DNA of 27,537 nt from an uncultured Oscillospiraceae bacterium (GTDB lineage Bacteria; Bacillota; Clostridia; Oscillospirales; Oscillospiraceae). Position numbers and translations under genes: made by a program. The stretch lies in NCBI GenBank assembly GCA_934597165.1, contig CAKTQP010000025.1:1-27537 (forward strand), written 5' to 3'. Shown in pieces: positions 1 through 6,885 of this stretch; within the stretch, counting starts at the first letter, position 1, and each line of letters begins with the position of its first letter. A model generated the notes under the pieces. It was not told where the DNA came from and did not search any database. It worked only from the letters and a program-made list of their open reading frames with translations.

Positions 1-7
1 TATGAAC

Positions 8-1030
8 TTACTTTGCGTCCTGTTCTGCCATGTAAGCGACCAGGTCGATGAGCTTGTTGGAATAACCCCATTCGTTGTCATACCATGCCACCAGCTTCAC
101 GAAGTCGTCGCCCAGCATGATGCCGGCCTTTTCGTCGAAGATGGAGGTGTTGTAGTCGCCGCGCAGGTCGCTGGAGACGATCTCATCGTTGTTGTACTCG
201 ATGATGCCCTTCATGGGACCTTCGGAAGCTTCCTTCACAGCAGCGCAGATGGCTTCATAGGTGGTGGGGGTCTTGAGCTTTGCAGTCAGGTCAACGACGG
301 ACACGTCGCTGGCGGGGATACGATAGCTCATACCGGTCAGCTTGCCCTTCAGTTCGGGGACGACCAGGCCGACGGCCTTGGCAGCACCGGTGGTGGAGGG
401 GATGATGTTGTTGAAGACGCTGCGGCCGGTACGCCAGTCGTCGCCGCCGTTGCAGTCGACCGCCTTCTGCTTGGAGGTAGCAGCGTGGATGGTGGACATC
501 AGGCCCTCTTCGATGCCGAACTTATCGTTGATGACCTTGGCCAGAGGAGCCAGGCAGTTGGTGGTGCAGGAGGCGTTGGAGACGATGGTCATGTCGCTGG
601 TGTAGGTCTCGTTGTTGACGCCCATGACGAAGGTGGGGATGCCGTCGCCCTTGCCGGGTGCGGACAGGATGACCTTCTTCGCGCCGCCCACGAAGTGCTT
701 TGCGCAGCCTTCTGCGGTACGGAACTTACCGGTGGATTCGATGACATATTCTACGCCCACGCTGGCCCAGTTGATGTTCTCAGGCTTATCCTCGCTGAAC
801 ACCTTGATGTACTTGCCGTTAATCTCGATGCCGTCCTCGACAGCCTTGATCTCGCCCTGGAAACGGCCGAAGACGGTGTCGTACTTGAGCATATAGACCA
901 TACGGTCCAGGTTGGCGTTGCGGACGTTAATGGCACAGACTTGGAGACTGGTCTCTCTGGACTCCAGGCTGCGCAGAACCACTCTTGCGATACGGCCAAA
1001 GCCGTTGATGCCTACTTTAACAGATGCCAT
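8..1030 (-). CDS. gap: Type I glyceraldehyde-3-phosphate dehydrogenase
   Basis: Catalyses the phosphorylating oxidation of glyceraldehyde 3-phosphate to 1,3-bisphosphoglycerate in cytoplasmic glycolysis. The 340-residue protein is full length for the family. It opens with the Rossmann motif VGINGFGRIAR (residues 6-16). It has the catalytic SNASCTTNC motif with Cys155, the His182 motif STIHAATSKQ, and the C-terminal signature WYDNEWGYSNK. The start is ATG at 1030 behind an AGAGG ribosome binding site, and the stop lies at the window edge. A strong sigma-A promoter sits about 100 bp upstream, so it is probably transcribed alone or first in an operon leaving the window. Oddity: the Asp that normally follows AIN in NAD-specific enzymes is Val36, followed by Arg37-Asn38, which may alter cofactor preference. 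The identification is near certain; cofactor preference is inference. Confidence 0.97.
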   Translation of the reverse strand: MASVKVGINGFGRIARVVLRSLESRETSLQVCAINVRNANLDRMVYMLKYDTVFGRFQGEIKAVEDGIEINGKYIKVFSEDKPENINWASVGVEYVIESTGKFRTAEGCAKHFVGGAKKVILSAPGKGDGIPTFVMGVNNETYTSDMTIVSNASCTTNCLAPLAKVINDKFGIEEGLMSTIHAATSKQKAVDCNGGDDWRTGRSVFNNIIPSTTGAAKAVGLVVPELKGKLTGMSYRIPASDVSVVDLTAKLKTPTTYEAICAAVKEASEGPMKGIIEYNNDEIVSSDLRGDYNTSIFDEKAGIMLGDDFVKLVAWYDNEWGYSNKLIDLVAYMAEQDAK

Positions 1031-1127
1031 CTTGATCTACCTCTTTTACCAAAAATATTTTTCCTCACGAAAACGCGGACAGCCGGAACGGCCAGCTTTT
1101 TCCCTGTTTTCTTTCGTTTTCCCCTAC

Positions 1128-1155
1128 ATTGTAACAGCTTTTTGATAAAAGTCAA
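1128..1155 (-). promoter_or_regulatory. Sigma-A promoter of gap
   Basis: On the minus strand a TTGACT -35 box (1150-1155) is separated by 16 bp from a TACAAT -10 box (1128-1133). This leaves a leader of about 90 nt before the gap start. Both boxes match consensus at five of six positions. Confidence 0.8.
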
Positions 1156-1271
1156 TCACTTTATCATAAGTCCTTCCCCTATGTGAGGAAAATTCTCCCG
1201 GAAGTTGCATTTTTCCGCTCCCGCCTATTCTTTCTATGCGCCGCAGCCCCCTGTGAGAACCGGTACGGCGC

Positions 1272-1304
1272 AAAAAAACGCAGGCTGCCTCGACACAACC
1301 TGCG
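1272..1304 (-). terminator. Intrinsic terminator after the 79-residue ORF
   Basis: Read on the minus strand, CGCAGGTTG and CAGCCTGCG form a 9-bp stem (one G-U pair) with an 8-nt loop, followed by seven T. It begins 18 bp past the stop codon of the upstream small gene. Confidence 0.85.
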
Positions 1305-1321
1305 AAATTTTTGCCTGCCGG

Positions 1322-1561
1322 TCACTCCAGATAGGTGCCCGTCGGGTAGTTGTTGTACTGCTTGCGCACCTCCAGCACCGGCGTGCCGTCCTCCAGCTGA
1401 TACGCCCGATCCACCTGATGCGCCACGCCTCTGCGCTCCATTTCTTCCAGGCAGTTCTGACGTTCTTTCAACGCCAGCGCCACCGCGTCCTGGTGGGGGA
1501 TCTTCTCGCTGAGGGTAAAATGTATGGTCTGGGACAGACAAGCGTATTTCACTCGTTTCAT
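1322..1561 (-). CDS. Small protein of unknown function (79 aa)
   Basis: I do not recognise this family. The 79-residue product is soluble, with no membrane segment or signal peptide. It begins MKRVKYACLSQ, has a charged and probably helical middle (KERQNCLEEMERRG), and ends in a predicted strand-rich part with VLEVRKQYNNYPTG. It is likely a real gene. An AGGAG ribosome binding site lies 11 nt before the ATG, a TAAAAT -10-like element lies about 50 bp upstream, and a good intrinsic terminator follows the stop. It stands alone between gap and the CarD-family gene, so context gives no clue to function. Confidence 0.7.
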   Translation of the reverse strand: MKRVKYACLSQTIHFTLSEKIPHQDAVALALKERQNCLEEMERRGVAHQVDRAYQLEDGTPVLEVRKQYNNYPTGTYLE

Positions 1562-1867
1562 AACTCAAAAATCTCCTGTTCCTTTTCTTCTGAGATACCC
1601 CCATTTTAGCACTCAGGCGCCGGCAAATGTAAGCACTTTTTTCTCCCAAATCACACATTTGTCCCTTCTGCGCAGGCTGTTGTCCGTCATTTTTGTGCAA
1701 AATTGCCGTGGTCAGGCCCTACTAATTTCCCCTCTTTTATGATATAATATGTGTGGAGAGATTCACGTTTCTGAGTCCCTCCACCACACCGCGTCCTTGA
1801 CCGGGCGCAAAAAACACCGGTTTTCCTATCGGGAGGCCGACCATACTGATAAAAGGGGGACTTGTTC
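1562..1867. other. Intergenic region with divergent promoters and a CarD leader
   Basis: This gap of about 305 bp separates the minus-strand small gene from the plus-strand CarD-family gene. It holds a weak minus-strand -10 (TAAAAT), the CarD promoter, and a 115-nt CarD leader. In the leader GTGGAG and CTCCAC could pair across about 20 nt near the 5' end. No open reading frame of note and no recognised riboswitch were seen. Confidence 0.5.
1720..1748 (+). promoter_or_regulatory. Probable promoter of the CarD-family gene
   Basis: A perfect TATAAT -10 box (1743-1748) lies 17 bp downstream of a weak -35 TACTAA (1720-1725). The weak -35 suggests reliance on the -10 or on an activator. Confidence 0.65.
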
Positions 1868-2356
1868 ATGTTAAAAGAAGGCGATCTGATCATGCACGAA
1901 ACCGCCGGTGTCTGCCGGGTCACCGGAGAGACCACACTGGACGGACTGACGGGCGTTTATTACATACTCTGCCCGCTGTACATGAAGGACGCGACGTTTT
2001 ACACCCCCCGTGACAACGGTAAGGTGAAGATCCGTCCCATCATGAGCCGAGAGGACGCTCTGACCCTCATTGACGCGCTGCCCACGGTGGACTCCATCAA
2101 GTTTCAGAACTTCAACGACCAAAAGCAGCGCAGCAACGAGATCCTGAAATCCGGCGACAGCCTCCAGCTTGCCAGCCTGACCAAGAGCCTGTACGAGGAG
2201 CAGACCCGGCGCGCCAAGCGGGGCAAGAAATCCAGCCTCAACGACTCCGCCCTGCTGAAGAAGGCAGAGTTGCTGCTCTTCGGCGAGCTTGCCACGGCGT
2301 TGGAGATCGAACTGGATCAGGTTCACGATTACATCGCGGAAAAGCTCAGCGTCTGA
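1868..2356 (+). CDS. CarD/CdnL-family RNA polymerase-binding regulator
   Basis: Likely a CarD/CdnL-type transcription factor, a family that binds RNA polymerase beta through an N-terminal Tudor-like RID domain and stabilises open complexes. Residues 1 to about 60 contain the GD.I.H...GVCRV pattern followed by YYILCPLY and IRPIMSREDA, typical of the RID domain. The rest is predicted helical and basic (TRRAKRGKKSS), then a leucine-rich end, as in the C-terminal DNA-contacting domain. Length (162 aa) fits the family. I chose ATG 1868 because AGGGGG lies about 8 nt upstream; an in-frame TTG at 1862 is less well placed. It has its own promoter and terminator, so it is monocistronic. The family call is fairly firm; the promoters it controls are unknown. 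Confidence 0.88.
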   Translation: MLKEGDLIMHETAGVCRVTGETTLDGLTGVYYILCPLYMKDATFYTPRDNGKVKIRPIMSREDALTLIDALPTVDSIKFQNFNDQKQRSNEILKSGDSLQLASLTKSLYEEQTRRAKRGKKSSLNDSALLKKAELLLFGELATALEIELDQVHDYIAEKLSV

Positions 2357-2386
2357 CCCACTGTCAGACCCCATCCACCACAGCAT

Positions 2387-2430
2387 CCCTGCGGGACTCC
2401 GGCGCACGCCGTCCGCAGGGTTCTTTTTTT
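2387..2430 (+). terminator. Intrinsic terminator of the CarD-family gene
   Basis: CCCTGCGGGA and TCCGCAGGG arms enclose an inner GC-rich hairpin (GGCG/CGCC), followed by TTCTTTTTTT. It ends the CarD transcript before the next promoter. Confidence 0.88.
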
Positions 2431-2483
2431 GCATTTTTTCCTGCTATCCGCCCCGTTCTGCCCTGATTTCCCCCTGCTGTACA

Positions 2484-2512
2484 TTGAAAAAAAGAATTGA
2501 GCATGGTAGAAT
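2484..2512 (+). promoter_or_regulatory. Promoter of the envelope operon
   Basis: TTGAAA (2484-2489) is followed after 17 bp by TAGAAT (2507-2512). It is the only convincing promoter before the four-gene cluster ending at 9055. The leader is about 90 nt. In it TTCTATC (2520-2526) can pair with GATAGAA (2589-2595), which touches the Shine-Dalgarno AAAGGAG at 2594-2600. Confidence 0.75.
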
Positions 2513-2611
2513 ACTTACATTCTATCGTTAGGATGGATGATTGTGCTTTCCTAGCAGTCACCCGCATACTTTGTTTATCGTCTTCTGTGATAGAAAGGAG
2601 TATTTTTCGAT

Positions 2612-4717
2612 ATGGAAACAAAAACCCCTGCCAAGCCCAAGCAGCCGGGCGGCGGTTGGAAGAAACGGTTGGTCTTCGCCGCCGTGGTCTCCGCAGCGCT
2701 GACCTTTACCCTCTGCCTGTTTGGCCCCCTGGATCTGTTCTTCAACAACTACGAGGAGATCTGGTTCCATTTCCAGGACATCATCGGCGGCCTCGCCGTG
2801 GTGGCAGGTCTCTTCTTCCTCCTCACCACCCTCGTCGGCACCCTCCTGCGGGGCAAGCTCCATGACCTCTACATGGCGCTGATGTTCGGCGGCCTGTTGG
2901 GCACCTATGTCCAGGGCAGCTTTATGAACAAGGACTACGGCCTCCTCAACGGCACCTCCGTGGACTGGAGCGCCTACACCGGCTACGGCGTGGTGAACAC
3001 CATCGTCTGGGCGGTGTGCATCCTGGTGCCCCTCATCGCCATGCTGATCTGGAAACAGAAGAAGGTACGCCCCGTGTTCCTCTTCCTCTCCTGTGCCCTC
3101 ATCCTCATGCAGGGCGCGTCCCTGGTGGTCTCCTACATCAACTACCCCACCACCACCGAGAGCGTCACCCTGACCAACGACAAGCTCTTCGACCTGTCCA
3201 AGGACGAGAACACCATCATCTTCCTGGTGGACACTATGGACGGTGCCTTCGTGCAGGACATGATGGAGCGGCACCCGGAATACGCTGACCGTCTCCAGGG
3301 CTTTACCAACTACACCAACACCCTGGCCGCCGGCGCACGCACCCCCGTGGCCATGCCCCTTCTGTTCACCGGCATCCCCCGTCTGGAGCCGGGCGCCTAT
3401 GCCGACTACCGGGACTCCGCCTGGAAGGACCCGGTGCTCTTCACCAATATGCGCAGCAACAACTTCGGCATCCACCTCTTCACCCAGCCCCGGTACATCT
3501 CCCCCACCGCCGACGAGTACATCGACAACCTGTCCATGTCCTCCAGCATTGTGGGCAACTACACCGGTCTGACCAAGAAGATGTACAAGCTCACCCTGTA
3601 CAAGTACGTCCCCCACTTCCTCAAGTGGCGCTTCTGGATGGATACGGCGGAGTTTGACAAGTATCAGAAGCAGGACAAATACGTGGTGGACGACTCCAAG
3701 TTCTACCAGAATTACCTGAAGCACGACGGCTTCACCTACAACCTCACCGGCAAGGACTTCCGCCTCTACCACATGCGCGGCCCCCACAAGCCCTACAACC
3801 TGAACCCCGACGGCAGCCACAGCAAGACGGAGACGTCGGAGAAGGATCAGATCGACGGCATCTTCAACATCATCTTCAACATGATGGACGACATGAAGGA
3901 GAACGGCGTGTACGACAAGGCCAACATCTTCATCATGGCCGACCACGGCGAGAATGACCTGGCACAGTGGAGCGCCCTGCTCTACAAGCCCGCCGGTTCC
4001 ACCGGCAAGTACGCCGAGAGCACCGCCCCCGTCTCCGCCTTTGACGTGACCTCCACCCTCAACGAGATCGCCGGCGGCGACCCCAAGGACATCGCATCCG
4101 GCCGCACCCTCTCCGACATCAAGGAAGGCGAAAAGCGCACCCGCAGCTTCTACTGCACCAGCGGCAGCAACGCCACCCTGAACACCGACGAGTACCAGAC
4201 CGAGAGCACCGCGTCTGACGCGGACAGCATGAAGCTGTACAAGCAGTACCCCCTCCAGGACGCCTCTACCGCCGCTGAGCCTTACATCCTGGGCAACAAG
4301 CTCTCCTTCCGCCTGAACGAAGCCACTGCCAACATCTACTGCACCGAGGGCTTCCGTTCCCCCGACGGCGGCACCACCAGCATCGAAGGGCACCACGCCC
4401 AGATGGTCATCCCCATCGACACCCCGCCTAAGGACGGCAACCTGGTGGTCACCCTGACCCGCCGTGACATCCTGGTGGACGGCGACATGACCATCACCGC
4501 CAACGGCGAGACGGTCTACGAGGAGAAGGGCATGACCCCCAAGAGCTACAGCTCCCACGACCTGCAGTTCACCGTCCCGGTCAGCGCCCTCAAGGACGAC
4601 ACCCTGACCCTGGACTTCACCTTCTCCGCCATTCCCAAAAGTGAGGACAACAAGGACGCCGGCAAGCGCAAGCGCACCATCCGGGTCTCCAATCTCGTCA
4701 TCACCGCAGAGGAATAA
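2612..4717 (+). CDS. Membrane alkaline-phosphatase/sulfatase-superfamily protein (LTA synthase-like)
   Basis: A 701-residue integral membrane enzyme of the alkaline phosphatase/sulfatase superfamily. About five membrane segments lie near residues 20-40, 58-78, 86-103, 125-147 and 152-175, followed by an extracytoplasmic catalytic domain (about 195-510). Visible metal and catalytic motifs are IIFLVDTMDG (Asp207), GARTPVAMP with Thr244 as the likely nucleophile, a His-containing MRGPHKPY segment, and MADHGEND (Asp444-His445). This layout matches LTA synthase and other phosphoglycerol or phosphoethanolamine transferases, which move phospho-groups from lipids onto envelope polymers. The last ~200 residues are strand-rich and may form an added carbohydrate- or protein-binding domain. 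It is first in a four-gene operon, 12 bp before a YidC-glycerophosphotransferase fusion, consistent with polymer assembly at the outer membrane face. The superfamily is sure; the substrate is not. Confidence 0.85.
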   Translation: METKTPAKPKQPGGGWKKRLVFAAVVSAALTFTLCLFGPLDLFFNNYEEIWFHFQDIIGGLAVVAGLFFLLTTLVGTLLRGKLHDLYMALMFGGLLGTYVQGSFMNKDYGLLNGTSVDWSAYTGYGVVNTIVWAVCILVPLIAMLIWKQKKVRPVFLFLSCALILMQGASLVVSYINYPTTTESVTLTNDKLFDLSKDENTIIFLVDTMDGAFVQDMMERHPEYADRLQGFTNYTNTLAAGARTPVAMPLLFTGIPRLEPGAYADYRDSAWKDPVLFTNMRSNNFGIHLFTQPRYISPTADEYIDNLSMSSSIVGNYTGLTKKMYKLTLYKYVPHFLKWRFWMDTAEFDKYQKQDKYVVDDSKFYQNYLKHDGFTYNLTGKDFRLYHMRGPHKPYNLNPDGSHSKTETSEKDQIDGIFNIIFNMMDDMKENGVYDKANIFIMADHGENDLAQWSALLYKPAGSTGKYAESTAPVSAFDVTSTLNEIAGGDPKDIASGRTLSDIKEGEKRTRSFYCTSGSNATLNTDEYQTESTASDADSMKLYKQYPLQDASTAAEPYILGNKLSFRLNEATANIYCTEGFRSPDGGTTSIEGHHAQMVIPIDTPPKDGNLVVTLTRRDILVDGDMTITANGETVYEEKGMTPKSYSSHDLQFTVPVSALKDDTLTLDFTFSAIPKSEDNKDAGKRKRTIRVSNLVITAEE

Positions 4718-4729
4718 AAGGAGGCACTT

Positions 4730-6838
4730 ATGAGCACGATTATGAACGGCCTAGGCGCCATCCTAGGCTACGTCATGTATTTCTGTTACCACATCCTAGG
4801 CAATTACGCCCTGGCCATCCTGCTCTTCACCCTGCTGACCAAGGTGATCCTGCTGCCGGTGGCCATCTGGGTGCAGAACAACGGCATCAAGATCGTCCAC
4901 CTGACCCCGGAGCTGAACCGGATCAAGGCCAACCACTTCGGGGACAAAGACCGCATCGCCGAGGAGACCCAGAAGCTGTACAAGCGGGAGAAGTACAACG
5001 CCTTTGCAAACCTCATCCCCACCTTCGTCCAGCTTGTATTGCTCATCGGCCTCATCCAGGTCATCTACCACCCCCTGAACCACATCTTCCACGCCGACGG
5101 CACCCTCATCGACGCCATGGTGCAGCTGACCGGTCAGCTCACCGGCTGTGACGTGGAATCCAGCTCCGTGCAGCTGACGGTGGTGCAGGCCATCCAGACC
5201 GGCCAGTACACCGACGCCTTCCAGGCGCTGCCCGGCATGACCGCTGACCTGATGACCCGCATCCAGGCATTAGACCTGAACCTGTTCGGCCTGAACCTGG
5301 GCGACGTGCCCATCACCGCCGGCGGCGCCACCCTGTTGGTGCCCATCCTGGCAGGTCTCGCCGCCTTCACCCTCTGCCTGAGCCAGAACAAGATGAACCC
5401 CCTCCAGGCGGAGCAGGGCATGGCCGGCCAGCTGAGCACCACCATCCTGTCGGTGGGCATCGCCCTCTTCCTGGGCTTCTTCGTCCCCGCCGGGGTGGGT
5501 CTGTACTGGATCTTCTCCAACCTGTTCACCATTTTGCAGCAGTTCCTGCTGAACATCATCATCGACCCCAAAAAGCACATCGACTACGAGGCGCTGGAGG
5601 AGAGCAAAAAAGCCCTGGCGGAACTGGACAACCTGGGCGGCAAAAAGAAACCCTTCTCCCACGACCCCAACGCCAAGCGGGAGAAGGCGGACTACAAGCG
5701 CTTCTTCTCCATCGTCAACAAGCACATCGTGTTCTACTCGGAAAAGAGCGGCTTCTACAAGTACTTCCAGGACACCATCGAGTACCTGCTCAAACACTCC
5801 AACGTGACCATCCACTACATCACCAGCGACCCGGACGACCAGATCTTCGCCCTGGCCGAGAAAGAGCCCCGCATCAAGCCCTACTACATCGGCGAAAAGC
5901 GCCTCATCACCCTGATGATGAAGATGGAAGCGGACATCGTCTGCATGACCATGCCGGACATCGAGACCTTCCACATCAAGCGCAGCTACATCAAAAAGGA
6001 CATCGAGTACGTCTACCTGTTCCACGGCTTCGCCAGCACCCACATGGTGCTCCGGGAGACCGCATTTGACCACTACGACACCATCTTCTGCTCCGGCCCC
6101 GTCCAGATAAAGGAGATCCGGGCACGAGAAGCGCTGAAGGGTCTCCCCCCCAAGCGCCTCATCGACACCGGCTACGGCGTCATCGAGCACCTGCGCACCG
6201 CCTACGAGCAGATGGAGCAGGTACACCACGACCGACCCCAGATTTTGATCGCCCCCTCCTGGCAGAAGGACAACATCCTGGAGTCCTGCATCGACCCGCT
6301 CCTGAGCCAGCTCCTGGCCGATGACCGGTACAACGTCATCGTCCGCCCCCACCCCGAATGGATCAAACGCTTCCCCCAGAAGAAGGAAGCCTTCGAACAG
6401 CGGCACCAGGCGGAGCTGGCGGCTGGCAAGTTTGAGTTCCAGACCGACTTTTCCTCTGGCGATACCGTCTACCAGTCCGACCTGGTCATCACCGACTGGT
6501 CCTCCATCGCTATGGAATTCTCCTTCACCACCTGCAAGCCCTCCCTGTTCATCAACACCCCCATGAAGGTCATGAACCCCAACTACCGGGAACTGAACCT
6601 GGAGCCCCTGGATCTCTCTCTGAGAGACCAGCTGGGACGGAGCGTGGAGCTGGACGCCGTGGGCAGCACCGCCGGACAGGCGGTGGCCGACCTGTTGGCG
6701 GACGCGGAAGGATACCGGGAGCGCATTGGCAAGCTGGTCTACGAATTGATGCCCAACTTCGGCCACAGCGGTGAGATCGGCGGCAAGTATCTCCTGCACT
6801 CCCTTCAGGAGAAGATCAAGAACCGGAAGGATGATTGA
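4730..6838 (+). CDS. YidC/Oxa1 insertase domain fused to CDP-glycerol glycerophosphotransferase-like domain
   Basis: A 702-residue two-part protein. Residues 1 to ~285 are YidC/Oxa1-like. They contain NYALAILLFTLLTKVILLP, the cytoplasmic hairpin (TPELNRIK..., EETQKLYKREKYNAF), and the closing FVPAGVGLYWIFSNLF segment; the usual groove Arg appears as Lys38. There is no lipoprotein signal. After a charged linker (~286-325), residues ~330-690 match the TagB/TagF-type CDP-glycerol glycerophosphotransferase family: YLFHGFAS (His432), IAPSWQKD, IVRPHPEW (539-542) and SDLVITDWSSIAMEF (587-596). One uninterrupted frame spans both, with a good AAGGAGG site 12 bp after the previous gene. The context suggests polyol-phosphate polymer synthesis coupled to a membrane-embedded platform. 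Both domain calls are firm from motifs; the joint function is inference. Confidence 0.9.
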   Translation: MSTIMNGLGAILGYVMYFCYHILGNYALAILLFTLLTKVILLPVAIWVQNNGIKIVHLTPELNRIKANHFGDKDRIAEETQKLYKREKYNAFANLIPTFVQLVLLIGLIQVIYHPLNHIFHADGTLIDAMVQLTGQLTGCDVESSSVQLTVVQAIQTGQYTDAFQALPGMTADLMTRIQALDLNLFGLNLGDVPITAGGATLLVPILAGLAAFTLCLSQNKMNPLQAEQGMAGQLSTTILSVGIALFLGFFVPAGVGLYWIFSNLFTILQQFLLNIIIDPKKHIDYEALEESKKALAELDNLGGKKKPFSHDPNAKREKADYKRFFSIVNKHIVFYSEKSGFYKYFQDTIEYLLKHSNVTIHYITSDPDDQIFALAEKEPRIKPYYIGEKRLITLMMKMEADIVCMTMPDIETFHIKRSYIKKDIEYVYLFHGFASTHMVLRETAFDHYDTIFCSGPVQIKEIRAREALKGLPPKRLIDTGYGVIEHLRTAYEQMEQVHHDRPQILIAPSWQKDNILESCIDPLLSQLLADDRYNVIVRPHPEWIKRFPQKKEAFEQRHQAELAAGKFEFQTDFSSGDTVYQSDLVITDWSSIAMEFSFTTCKPSLFINTPMKVMNPNYRELNLEPLDLSLRDQLGRSVELDAVGSTAGQAVADLLADAEGYRERIGKLVYELMPNFGHSGEIGGKYLLHSLQEKIKNRKDD

Positions 6839-6885
6839 CCCTTGCCCCACTCCCCAGCGAGATAGAGATAAAGGAGGCATGTTTC

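Noticed and set aside
2558..4558. A 666-codon open frame antisense to the LTA synthase-like gene
   Set aside because: It is Val/Gly/His/Asp-rich, lacks family motifs and is the expected shadow of GC-rich codon use in the real plus-strand gene. Similar long antisense frames at 5270-6880, 7318-8397, 16793-18115 and 19067-20158 were dropped for the same reason.
4730..6838. Reading the YidC-glycerophosphotransferase gene as an assembly fusion of two genes
   Set aside because: The frame is continuous through a charged linker with the same codon use, and no internal ribosome site plus start codon at the junction was evident.
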